Shown in pieces: positions 33,793-41,827 of a stretch of 64,000 bases of DNA. Below the pieces are notes generated by a model. That model made no database searches. It was not told the DNA's origin and saw nothing but the letters and a program-made list of their open reading frames with translations. Source of the stretch: Streptomyces soli (lineage in GTDB: Bacteria > Actinomycetota > Actinomycetes > Streptomycetales > Streptomycetaceae); assembly GCF_003999195.1 (NCBI RefSeq), contig NZ_RJVR01000294.1, forward strand, positions 1-64,000, written 5' to 3'. Numbering within the stretch: the stretch's first letter is position 1; every line of letters starts with the position of its first letter. Made by a program: the position numbers and the translations under genes.

Positions 33793-35748
33793 TCAGCAGT
33801 ACCGGCTGAAGGGCGGTCTGGACCCATCCGGTCCACCACGGCGTCCTCCGGCGTGGGACTTTCCGCGTTTCATGGCCACGGCCGACGTTCCGTTTTCCGC
33901 AGCGTCGGCCTGCTGCAGGGCGAGGGTGGGCTCGACCGCCACCAGGCGGGAGCGCAGTGCCCTTGGAGTCGGATTCCGGTACAGGTCTGCCACCGACACC
34001 TCGGGGAAGCGTTCGCGTAGTGAGGACACCAGCCGCGCAGCGGCCAGGCTCGTGCCGCCGAGGCCGAAGAAGTCGTCGTCCAACCCGGCCTCGCTGCCCA
34101 TCAGGTCACCCCAGACCGTGAGCAGCCACGCCGTGGCCTCGTCCTGCGGGGTCGAGTCATCGGCCAGGTCGCTGGCCGTGTCGTCGGCCGCGGCTGCGGT
34201 CCGCTCAGCGGGCAGCGGCCACGGTAGGGCGTCGCGGTCGGCCTTACCGGAGCCTCGGGTGGGGAACTCGGCCAGCACTGCAAGGCGCGGGACAAGGGCG
34301 GCGGGCAACTGCTCACGCAGCCGCCGGGCGGCGTCCACCCGGTCGAAGCGTGCCGGTTGGCCGTCGGACGGCGCCACGTAGCCGACGAGAACGTCCAGTC
34401 CACCGGCGGTCCGCCGAACCATGGCCGCGGCGGCTGCCACTCCGGGCAGGTCGAGCAACGCGGCCTCGATCTCGCCGAGTTCGACCCGCCGTCCGCCGAT
34501 CTTGACCTGGTTGTCGGCTCGGCCGACGAAGAACAGTCCCCGCGGATCAGCCCGCACCATGTCCCCGCTGCGGTAGGCCCGCGGCCAGCCCAGCGAGGGC
34601 AGGGGTGCGAACCGCTCCGCGTCCTTGACCTGGTCCAGGTAACGACCGAGGCCGACGCCGCCGATCACCAGCTCGCCGGTCTCACCCCAGCTCACCGGTT
34701 CACCGTCCGGGGCGACCACGGCTAGCTCCCAGCCGTCCAACGGCAGGCCGATCCTGACCGGTTCACCGTCCACCAATTGGGTCGCGCAGGAAACCACGGT
34801 CGCCTCGGTCGGACCGTAGGTGTTCCACACCTCACGTCCGTCGTGAGCGAAGCGTCGCACCACCTCCGGCGGGCACGCTTCACCACCGACGATCAGCAGT
34901 CGGACCTCGGCCAGCATCTCCCGGGACCAGAGCGCGGCAAGGGTGGGGACCGTGGAGACTACGCTGATCCGCTTGTCCTGCAACCACGGTCCGAGGTCCG
35001 TGCCGGTTCGCACCAGCGAGCGCGGGGCGGGCACCAGGCAGGCGCCGTTCCGCCAAGCCAGCCACATCTCCTCGCACGAGGCGTCGAACGCCACCGAGAG
35101 CCCAGCCAGGACCCGGTCGCCCGGACCGATCGGCGCGTTCAGCAGGAGCAATCGCGCCTCGGCGTCCACGAACGCCGCAGCCGAACGGTGGCTTACCGCC
35201 ACACCCTTAGGTTTGCCGGTCGAGCCGGAGGTGAAGATGATCCACGCGTCGTCCTGCGGGCCCGGCGTGCCTTTCCGGCTACCCGGTTCGACTACGGGAC
35301 TGAGGGTGAGTTCGTGTCCGGCGCCGAGCACCGCGCACACCTCACCCTCACTCCAGACCAGCGCAGCCCGTTCGTCCGGGTCATCCGCGTCGACCGGCAC
35401 GTATGCGGCGCCCACAGTGAGGACGGCGAGAATCGCCGTGTACAGGGCCGCACCGCCTGACGGCATACGGACCCCGACACGGTCGCCCACTCCGACACCC
35501 GCGGCGCGCAGTACCTGCGCCCCCCGGGCCACCTCACGGCCGAGATCCCAGTAGGTGAGGGCGACTTCTCCGTCGTCCAGGGCGATGGCCTTCGGCCACG
35601 TGGCGACCGAATAGTCCAGAATATCGATCAAAGTCCGCGCAGGTGCCGCCGAACCCGATGGATACACGGCCTTCCGTGACCCGAGTACCATGCCCTGCGG
35701 ATCAATTCCCAAAGATTCTATTTCCTTCACGCGAATCTCAGGTTTCAC
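33793..35748 (-). CDS. Poly-amino-acid synthetase (Pls-like), adenylation-thiolation part
   Basis: 651 aa. GTG at 35748 behind AGAGGA; an upstream ATG at 35874 lacks an RBS. Adenylation domain: A3 FTSGSTGKPKGVAVSHRS, A4 SVAFDASCEEMWLAW, A5 VWNTYGPTEATVV, A7 YRSGDMVRADPRG, A8 FVGRADNQVKIGGRRVELGE, A10 near PTRGSGKADRDALP. The specificity residues seen at A4 (Asp235, Ala236, Glu239 in GrsA numbering) fit a basic amino acid such as Lys, but this is not proof. Thiolation motif DDDFFGLGGTSLAAARL with the phosphopantetheine Ser at ~567. Then the frame closes in the linker before the membrane region, where a -1 shift rejoins the next ORF. A pseudogene, assembly error or split synthetase are all possible. 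Confidence 0.85.
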   Translation of the reverse strand: MKPEIRVKEIESLGIDPQGMVLGSRKAVYPSGSAAPARTLIDILDYSVATWPKAIALDDGEVALTYWDLGREVARGAQVLRAAGVGVGDRVGVRMPSGGAALYTAILAVLTVGAAYVPVDADDPDERAALVWSEGEVCAVLGAGHELTLSPVVEPGSRKGTPGPQDDAWIIFTSGSTGKPKGVAVSHRSAAAFVDAEARLLLLNAPIGPGDRVLAGLSVAFDASCEEMWLAWRNGACLVPAPRSLVRTGTDLGPWLQDKRISVVSTVPTLAALWSREMLAEVRLLIVGGEACPPEVVRRFAHDGREVWNTYGPTEATVVSCATQLVDGEPVRIGLPLDGWELAVVAPDGEPVSWGETGELVIGGVGLGRYLDQVKDAERFAPLPSLGWPRAYRSGDMVRADPRGLFFVGRADNQVKIGGRRVELGEIEAALLDLPGVAAAAAMVRRTAGGLDVLVGYVAPSDGQPARFDRVDAARRLREQLPAALVPRLAVLAEFPTRGSGKADRDALPWPLPAERTAAAADDTASDLADDSTPQDEATAWLLTVWGDLMGSEAGLDDDFFGLGGTSLAAARLVSSLRERFPEVSVADLYRNPTPRALRSRLVAVEPTLALQQADAAENGTSAVAMKRGKSHAGGRRGGPDGSRPPFSRYC

Positions 35749-36224
35749 TTTTCCTCTACCTTTCGGAACGTCGGCTAATGAATTCCACGCAGGTGGCACT
35801 ACTTCAGAGTTCCGTCTGCCGGTCTGCGGCAACGGGCGAACAGCCACTCCAACCCGTGACGACCTCAGCCACATTCTGTGTAAATTCTTTATGAAATCGA
35901 CACGTGATGATCATGCATATGACCTGGTGCTTTGACATTTCCAGTAATCATCGGGAGGCCGGTCGTGGCGCGTTTCCCACGGTATGTAAGGTATCCAGAG
36001 AGGCGGCTTGAAATTTTATCCGTACTTGGCTGCGACGTCGCGTTACAGGGTCTTCGAATTTAAGCGGTGAGGGGTGCTGTCCTCGCCACGCTGGTTGCAC
36101 CATGTGACGGTCTGCTGGTGCTTGTGGCCTGAACGTAGACCGCCCGCGGCGTTGAGACGTGGCACTGCGGGTGCCGATTGATCTCGATCCCTCGCGTCGA
36201 TGGAGCCGCAGTGGATTTCGACAA
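35749..36224. promoter_or_regulatory. Upstream region of the Pls-like gene
   Basis: About 475 bp, AT-rich for this genome (for example ATTCTGTGTAAATTCTTTATG near 35872 and TCATGCATATGACC near 35911), with no supported gene. Probably the promoter region of the synthetase. No binding motif recognised. Confidence 0.45.
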
Positions 36225-36335
36225 GGGGCCGTAGAACGCGGCCTCGCCCTCGGCTGCCGCGTAGGGAAGGCCGGAGCGGTCGAGGCCGTCGGTCAGCAGC
36301 GCGGTGGACCGGTGCCACATCTCGGCCTCGATTGA
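36225..36335 (-). pseudogene. Threonyl-tRNA synthetase fragment
   Basis: One open stretch of ~37 codons reads EAEMWHRSTALLTDGLDRSG followed by LPYAAAEGEAAFYGP. The EGEAAFYGPK-type motif preceded by W-(5)-L-(3)-L is specific to the class II catalytic core of ThrRS. Motif 2 and 3 and the anticodon domain are absent, and the frame degrades after AFYGP. Lies between the Pls-like gene and the Gly/Tyr-rich peptide. A remnant of a second (possibly resistance) ThrRS or of the housekeeping gene copied here. Confidence 0.5.
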
Positions 36336-36582
36336 TCAGCGGCCGTACCCGTAGCTGGCGTAGCCGCCGTGGCCGTAGCCGCCACCGCCGTACTGGTAGG
36401 CGGTGGGCATGAGCGACGTGGTGGTGACGGTGGATGACGCGGTGTGGGTTGCTGCCGCAGGCGTGGCCGCCTCGGCAGCACCGGCGCCGCACCGGCGCCG
36501 CACCGGCGCCGACCAGTGCCAGCAGGGGGGCTGCGATCGCAGCGACGGACAGTCGGCGAACCTTGGGGGTCTTCGCGAACAT
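36336..36582 (-). pseudogene. Secreted Gly/Tyr-rich small protein, frameshifted in an 11-bp repeat
   Basis: ATG at 36582 with GGAAGGA upstream starts a signal peptide (MFAKTPKVRRLSVAAIAA, PLLALVGAG). In the present sequence the frame then enters an Arg/Cys-rich nonsense stretch. A frame offset by one base gives the natural continuation: AAEAATPAAATHTASSTV, LMPTAYQYGGGGYG, HGGYASYGYGR, stop at 36336. The switch point is a tandem 11-bp repeat (36481-36512). Losing two copies or gaining one restores a ~75-residue exported protein ending in a Gly/Tyr tail. No family known to me. Confidence 0.6.
36481..36512. repeat. Tandem 11-bp repeat, 2.9 copies
   Basis: CCGGCGCCGCA, CCGGCGCCGCA, CCGGCGCCGA in direct succession inside the signal-peptide end of the Gly/Tyr-rich small protein gene. 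Since 11 is not a multiple of 3, any change in copy number changes the reading frame; the copy number seen here is out of frame. Confidence 0.85.
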
Positions 36583-37567
36583 GTTGGTTGTTCCTTCCAA
36601 GGTGTGTGAGTGGTGATCAGCGGACCCGGAGAGTCGGGTCCTTGTGCCCCGGATCCTGCGCGGAGCCCGGGCACGGTGCCCTTCGGTTGACCGTTGAACC
36701 CGACTAATGCGACATTACGCCCAGATTAGAACAAGTCAAGTAATATATGTAAACTATTGTTAGAATCAGTCTAAGTTTGCTCGGTCTGGCTGCGGGGGAT
36801 GCCGCCCGCCCGCGCGTGAAGGGAGTTGACTGACCGTCATCTGTCTGCCGCACCAGGAGGCCCGCACCGGCCGGGGTGCTGCCGTCGGTCGCGCCGTGGA
36901 GCCAGGGTTGGACATGCGGGTGAGCGCGCAGAATTGGCACCGAAGGCTGCACATCCCGCGCTGTGCCCGAGAGTGGCACGGCGCCCAGGGGGCGGCAGGT
37001 ATTTGGGTTCGGATGAAGCTGCGTTCACATGTTCACGTGCCCCACCTCTCGGTGGGTGGCCGTGGGGGTTGCGGGCGGTCGCATCGGCGCGGACCTGGCG
37101 CGGTCCGACGCGAAGTCGTCATCACCGAACCATCGAAAAGTGGGTAAGAACGGCACCTGCGGACTCCCGGTGAGTCCGAGCGACGCCTCCTCCGGTGCGC
37201 AAGAGGTGCCGCCGGCGCATCCTGCAAGACCAACGACCCCGACGTGCACACTGCCGGAACGCCGGAACATGTCTCCACGTACAGACTCAAGAGGGCGCAT
37301 CCGTCCTTTATGCCCGCCTTCAGGTATTTTTCGCATCCTGGAACAGGAGCGCAGCGCCACACGGCTTCCCGGGTCTGACCTGGCGTGACGCGCTCACCCG
37401 GCTCCAGAACGCCCTCACGCGTGTCCGGTTCGAGTCGGGCGATGCCCTTACCCACCGAGGTGATCCACAGGACCCCGTTGTCCAGGTCCCCGGGCTGCTC
37501 CTTCGTCAGGTAGTCATTGGCGCGGCCAGGGACCATGGAGCCCGTAACTTTTGCCGTCCGGATATTA
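36583..37567. other. Long stretch without a supported gene
   Basis: 36700-36780 is AT-rich (AAGTAATATATGTAAAC) and likely carries the promoter of the small secreted protein. At ~37380-37540 the minus strand has a GC3-biased open stretch (MVPGRANDYLTKEQPGDLD, GVLWITSVGKGIARLEPD, REGVLEPGERVTPGQ) that may be a gene fragment; both ends degrade and I do not recognise it. The remainder looks non-coding. Confidence 0.35.
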
Positions 37568-37592
37568 GTTGCTTGACAAAATGAATCAACCT
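37568..37592 (+). promoter_or_regulatory. Putative ROK-regulator operator, copy 1
   Basis: GTTGCTTGACAAAATGAATC plus AACCT. It contains inverted ends GTTGCTT and AATCAAC and a TTGACA -35-like hexamer. 19 of 25 bases match the sequence at 39436-39460 in front of the sugar ABC operon. Located about 175 bp before the small ORF and the ROK gene. Confidence 0.5.
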
Positions 37593-37765
37593 CGCGCAGG
37601 CTTTCCTCGCGGAGTTTCTGATGGCGTAGAGCGGCATGGCACGCAGACCGGCGACACCGCGTGCCGGGACGCGGTGGTCGGCGGTGCAGAAGGCCGCCGG
37701 GTTCATCGCGGGTGGAATCGGGGCGGGCGGCTTCGGCCGGTGGCAATTCGATCTGGGAGGAAAAC

Positions 37766-38041
37766 ATGGAGTACAACTTCTGGGGCGGTACGTGGGTGCA
37801 GGACGCCGACCTCACGTCCTGTCGCTCCGCAGTGGGATCCGGCGACGGGGCGGGTCGACTGGCCGTCCCCCGTCCGGTGTTGGCGAGCGGGGGCACCACC
37901 GGCGGCACGGTCGCCCCGCTGCTGGTCTCACTGGAGCACCAGAACCCGGCCACCCTGGCCTGGACCGACGACGACGACGTGGCGCTGCGCTACCGGCTCA
38001 CCGACTCGGCCACCGGCGCGCTCTACGGCAACGTGAGGTAG
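37766..38041 (+). CDS. Small protein of unknown function
   Basis: 91 aa. ATG at 37766 with GGGAGG 7 bases upstream. Starts MEYNFWGGTWVQDADLTSC and contains VAPLLVSLEHQNPATLAWTD and VALRYRLTDSATGALYGN; codon use is typical for the genome. I recognise no domain. It lies after an operator-like site and 82 bases before the ROK gene, so it is probably in the same regulon. Could be a short carbohydrate-related accessory protein or a truncated enzyme start. Confidence 0.5.
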   Translation: MEYNFWGGTWVQDADLTSCRSAVGSGDGAGRLAVPRPVLASGGTTGGTVAPLLVSLEHQNPATLAWTDDDDVALRYRLTDSATGALYGNVR

Positions 38042-38123
38042 CGCGAGGCGTCCGCCCCCGAACGCGCCGCACAATCGTCCAATGCAGTCACCACAAGACC
38101 CGGCCCAGCAAGGAAGTTCCGCC

Positions 38124-39371
38124 ATGCCGAATGCCCCGGACCGCACCGTCGCACCGCTGGCCGTCCCGCCGCCGGAGCGTTCGCACCTTCCGGAGCAGTG
38201 GTCCCCGCGCGAGAAGAGCCTGGCTGCGCTCTTCACCAGCATTCTCACGCGGGGGCCTATCTCCCGGAGGGACGCGGCCCGCGCCATCGGGATGTCGCAG
38301 GCCGCCGTGACCAAGCTGGTGAAACCGATGATCGCGCACGGCTATGTCACCGAGCAGGAAGGCTATTCCGAAGGCCCGGGGCGGCGGCTAATCCCGCTGG
38401 TGATCGATCCGCGACGGCATCACGCGATCGGCATCAAGGTCACCGAAAGGGAGTTGATCGGCGTCATCGTCGATCTGCACGCGGAGATACGGCAGTCCAG
38501 CCGGGTGCCGCTGCACGATCTTCGGCCGGCGGCGGTGGTTGGGGCGATGGCCGACCTGGCCCGGGACCTGGAACAGCGAGCCCCGGACGTAGGCGGAGCC
38601 AATGTGGGCGTCGGGGTGGGCCTGGGCGGGCACATCGACGGCCGCAGTGGTCTCGTCAGGTATTCGCCGATGCTCGGCTGGCGGGATGTGCCGGTACGGC
38701 AGTTGCTCGCCGACGAGCTGGATCTGCCGGTGGTGATCGAGAACGACGTCAACTCCCTCGCCCTGGCCGAGCAGTGGTTCGGCGCCGGGCGGGACACCGC
38801 GTCCTTCGCGGTGGTCACGGTGGGCTCTGGAGTCGGCGGCGCGATCGTCGTTGACGGCACGCTGCTGCACGGAGTCAGCGGCGCGGCAGGCGAGTTGGGG
38901 CACAACATCGTGGACCCGGCGGGACCGGCGTGCCACTGCGGCAAGTACGGTTGCGTGGAGACGTACGCCAGCGACGAGGCGATCCTGTCGGCTATCGGCA
39001 GCGGGCGCGGCGGTACGCCCCCGAAGTCGCTGGCGCAGGCGCTCGCGCTGGCGCAGTCTGGTGACGAGGCGGCGCGGCAGGCGTTCGCCAGGGCCGGGCA
39101 GGCGCTGGGCCAGGGGCTGTCCGGGCTGGTGAACCTGTTCAATCCTCCGTTGGTGGTGCTGTCCGGGGAGGGCATCAGCGCCTCCGACATGTTCATGGAC
39201 GCGCTCGGCGACGAACTGGCCCGGGGCAGCTTCTCGTCGGCGGCCGCGGACTGCCGGCTGGTGGTCCGCCCGCTGCCCGACGAGACCTGGGCGCGCGGCG
39301 CTGCGGCCGCGATGCTGCGGCAGGGCGTACTGCGGTATCTGATGGCGCTGACCAGCGAGATCCCGCTGTGA
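38124..39371 (+). CDS. ROK-family transcriptional regulator
   Basis: 415 aa. ATG at 38124 has AGGAAG upstream; an in-frame ATG at 38082 has none. N-terminal winged helix (ILTRGPISRRDAARAIGMSQ, AAVTKLVKPMIAHGY) followed by the ROK sugar-binding/kinase-like domain: VGVGLGGHIDGRSG, VIENDVNSLALAEQW, TVGSGVGGAIVVDG, and the zinc motif CHCGKYGCVE (~residue 273). ROK regulators (XylR/NagC/Rok7B7) bind sugars and repress transport operons. It precedes the isomalto-oligosaccharide operon, and operator-like sites flank it on both sides. Confidence 0.9.
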   Translation: MPNAPDRTVAPLAVPPPERSHLPEQWSPREKSLAALFTSILTRGPISRRDAARAIGMSQAAVTKLVKPMIAHGYVTEQEGYSEGPGRRLIPLVIDPRRHHAIGIKVTERELIGVIVDLHAEIRQSSRVPLHDLRPAAVVGAMADLARDLEQRAPDVGGANVGVGVGLGGHIDGRSGLVRYSPMLGWRDVPVRQLLADELDLPVVIENDVNSLALAEQWFGAGRDTASFAVVTVGSGVGGAIVVDGTLLHGVSGAAGELGHNIVDPAGPACHCGKYGCVETYASDEAILSAIGSGRGGTPPKSLAQALALAQSGDEAARQAFARAGQALGQGLSGLVNLFNPPLVVLSGEGISASDMFMDALGDELARGSFSSAAADCRLVVRPLPDETWARGAAAAMLRQGVLRYLMALTSEIPL

Positions 39372-39435
39372 GCCGGCGCCCGGCCTGAAATCCCTCGGGG
39401 TCACGCAGAGTTTGCGTCCAGCGCAATCCGAATAG

Positions 39436-39469
39436 ATTGCTTGACGAACGAAAACAACCTAACTAACGT
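39436..39469 (+). promoter_or_regulatory. Promoter with ROK operator, copy 2
   Basis: ATTGCTTGACGAACGAAAAC plus AACCT (39436-39460) matches copy 1 at 19 of 25 positions. It embeds a -35-like TTGACG (39441-39446), 17 bases before TAACGT (39464-39469, -10-like), and lies 45 bases upstream of the binding-protein gene. A repressor bound here would cover the -35 box. Confidence 0.55.
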
Positions 39470-39505
39470 CCCGATCCACGCTCAACGACCCTGGGGAGTA
39501 CCGAG

Positions 39506-40798
39506 ATGAGACGTCACCGCAATGGTGCGCTGGCACTTGGCACGGCCGCCGCCGTCTGCACGGCACTGCTGGCCGGCTGCTCGTCGAACGCAAGATCGAC
39601 CGGGTCGTCCGCCGCCGACGGCGCCACCACCCTGACCTTCTGGGGCACATACGGCAACGGCGGCAACAAGGTGCAGACCGACGCCCTCAACAAGACGATC
39701 ATCCCGGCCTTCGAGAAGGCCCACCCGAACATCAAGATCAGTTACATCGACATCCCGTACGACTCGCTGCTGCAGAAGCTCACCACCTCCGCGGCCGGCG
39801 GCAAGCTGCCCGACCTGGTCCGCGCCGACCTCGGCTGGGTGCCCAAGATGGGTGCGCTCGGCGTGTTCGCGCCGCTGGACCAGAAGATGAGTGACTTCCA
39901 GTCGCTGGCCGGCAAGACGTACCCGGGGAGCCTGGCCACCAACAAGTTCGGCGGCCACTACTATGGTCTGCCGCTGGACGCCAACACCCGGGTGCAGATA
40001 TCGAGTCCGGCCGCGCTGAAGAAGGCCGGGCTCACCACCCCGCCCGCCACCTTCAATGAGCTCAAGGCGGCCGCGTCGAAGCTGAAGGCCGCCAAGGTGT
40101 CGGTCTTCGCCGACTCGGGCCTGCAGGGCTGGAACGTCTACCCGTGGATCTGGTCCGCGGGCGGCTCCGTCACCAACGCTGACCAGACCAAGGCCACCGG
40201 CTACCTCAACAGTCCGGCGAGCGTGGCCGGGGTGCAGTTGTTGGCCGACCTCTACAAGTCCGGCGCCATCCCGAGCCTCATCGCCGGGGACAAGGGCGCC
40301 ACGCAGACCTCCGACGGCCTGCCCAAGGGCACATACGCCAACATCCTCGACGGTCCCTGGATGATCGGCATCTGGTCGGGCCAGTACCCCGGCTTCAAGC
40401 CCCGCTACTCGCCGGTCCCCGCCGGACCCGGCGGCTCCGTCTCGGTCGTCGGCGGCGAGGACATCGCGATGACCTCAGCCTCCCAGCACCAGGACGCCGC
40501 CGAGACCTTCATCCGTTTCACCCAGACCGCCGACTTCCAGCTCGCGATGGCCAAGACCGGCCAGATGTCCGTGGTCACCTCGCTCGCCGGCCAGGAGGCC
40601 GCCGCCTCACCGGAGCTCAAGCCCTTCATCAAGCAGCTCGGCACCGCCCGCGCCCGCCCCTCGGTGCCGCAGGCCCCGCAGATCGACACCGTCCTGCAAA
40701 ACGAGCTCACCTCCGCCTTCCAGGGCAAGCAGAGCGTCCAGCAGGCGCTCGACAAGGCGGCCGGCGAGATCGACCCGCTGCTCACCGCGACGCACTAG
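39506..40798 (+). CDS. Sugar ABC transporter substrate-binding lipoprotein
   Basis: 430 aa. ATG at 39506 after GGGGAG. Lipoprotein signal peptide with lipobox LLAGC (about residues 9-26). Mature part is a family-1 extracellular solute-binding protein: TLTFWGTYGNGGNKVQTDAL, IPAFEKAHPNIKISYIDIPY, LVRADLGWVPKMGALG. First gene of a five-gene operon with two permeases, GH66 and GH13 enzymes and no ATPase, so it probably shares MsiK-type ATPase as in other Streptomyces sugar systems. Likely ligand: isomaltodextrins, inferred from the hydrolases. Confidence 0.92.
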   Translation: MRRHRNGALALGTAAAVCTALLAGCSSNARSTGSSAADGATTLTFWGTYGNGGNKVQTDALNKTIIPAFEKAHPNIKISYIDIPYDSLLQKLTTSAAGGKLPDLVRADLGWVPKMGALGVFAPLDQKMSDFQSLAGKTYPGSLATNKFGGHYYGLPLDANTRVQISSPAALKKAGLTTPPATFNELKAAASKLKAAKVSVFADSGLQGWNVYPWIWSAGGSVTNADQTKATGYLNSPASVAGVQLLADLYKSGAIPSLIAGDKGATQTSDGLPKGTYANILDGPWMIGIWSGQYPGFKPRYSPVPAGPGGSVSVVGGEDIAMTSASQHQDAAETFIRFTQTADFQLAMAKTGQMSVVTSLAGQEAAASPELKPFIKQLGTARARPSVPQAPQIDTVLQNELTSAFQGKQSVQQALDKAAGEIDPLLTATH

Positions 40799-40807
40799 GG
40801 CAGCCCC

Positions 40808-41827
40808 ATGACCACCCACCTCGACTCCGAGGCCGCCCCGCACACCGGCGCGGCCGGTCACCCGCCGGCCAAGGACCGGCCCGCGATCGGCGGCCGGCTG
40901 CGTATCCGTCCTCCGCAGGGCGGCCGTAGGCGCAACAGCGCCACCCAAGGCGGCGCCGCCCGCACCGCTTTGACCTTCATCGCGCCCGGTTTCCTGCTGT
41001 TCGCCGCGCTGATCATCTACCCGATGGTCAAGGCGTTCCAGATGAGCTTCTACGACTGGAACGTCGTCGCGGGGGCAGCCAGCGACTTCACCGGCTTCCA
41101 CAACTACGTCAAGGCGTACCACGACCCGGTGTTCTGGCGGGCGGCCGCCAACAGCGCGGTCTACATGGCCCTCACGGTCCCGCCGCAGGTCGTGCTCGGC
41201 CTGCTGGTGGCGATGCTGCTGAACAACAAGGCGCCGGGTCGGGCCCTGTTCAGAGTGCTGTTCTACCTGCCGGTCGTCACCAGCTGGGTGGTGGTCTCGC
41301 TGCTCTTCCAGTACCTGTTCGCCGACAGCGGGCTGGTCAACTGGATGCTGCACGACGTCACCCACCTGACCGCCAAGCCCACACCGTGGCTGGCCGGGCG
41401 GTGGACCGGGATGGCCGTGGTGTCCGCGCTCGGGGTGTGGAAGGGCGTCGGCTGGTCGATGATGATCTTCCTGGCCGCGTTGCAGGGTGTGCCCAAAGAG
41501 CTCATGGAGTCCGCCGCAATGGACGGCGCCGGGCCCTGGCGGCGGTTCCGCGCGGTGACCCTGCCCGCCGTGCGGCCGGCCGCCGTGTTCGTCACCGTGA
41601 TGCTCGTCATCGGCGGGTTCAACGTCTTCACCTCGGTGCTCCTGGTCACCGGCGGCGGTCCGGCGGACTCCACCCAGGTGCTGCTGACATACATGTACCA
41701 ACAGGCTTTCAAGAACCTGGACTTCGGCTACGGCTCGGCCATCGCGGTGCTGCTCACGCTGCTTGTCTTCGTTCTGTCCATGATCCAGCTGCGGGTGTTC
41801 CGCGATGAGCCCGAGGAGGCCGCGTGA
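40808..41827 (+). CDS. Sugar ABC transporter permease (MalF/UgpA type)
   Basis: 339 aa. Long hydrophilic N-terminus (~55 residues) then six helices starting with ALTFIAPGFLLFAALIIYPM. The EAA motif is MESAAMDGAGPWRRFRAVTL (~residues 236-255). Ten bases after the binding-protein stop and overlapping the next permease start (GTGA). Pairs with the following gene. Confidence 0.92.
   Translation: MTTHLDSEAAPHTGAAGHPPAKDRPAIGGRLRIRPPQGGRRRNSATQGGAARTALTFIAPGFLLFAALIIYPMVKAFQMSFYDWNVVAGAASDFTGFHNYVKAYHDPVFWRAAANSAVYMALTVPPQVVLGLLVAMLLNNKAPGRALFRVLFYLPVVTSWVVVSLLFQYLFADSGLVNWMLHDVTHLTAKPTPWLAGRWTGMAVVSALGVWKGVGWSMMIFLAALQGVPKELMESAAMDGAGPWRRFRAVTLPAVRPAAVFVTVMLVIGGFNVFTSVLLVTGGGPADSTQVLLTYMYQQAFKNLDFGYGSAIAVLLTLLVFVLSMIQLRVFRDEPEEAA

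Noticed and set aside
33840-33960. Programmed -1 frameshifting in the Pls-like gene
   Set aside because: No X XXY YYZ slippery heptamer in the zero frame and no strong downstream pseudoknot seen by eye; an indel is simpler.
37033-37953. 306-codon minus-strand frame as a complete gene
   Set aside because: Only about 55 codons in the middle look coding; the rest has poor codon bias and its 5' part overlaps the better supported 37766 ORF on the opposite strand.
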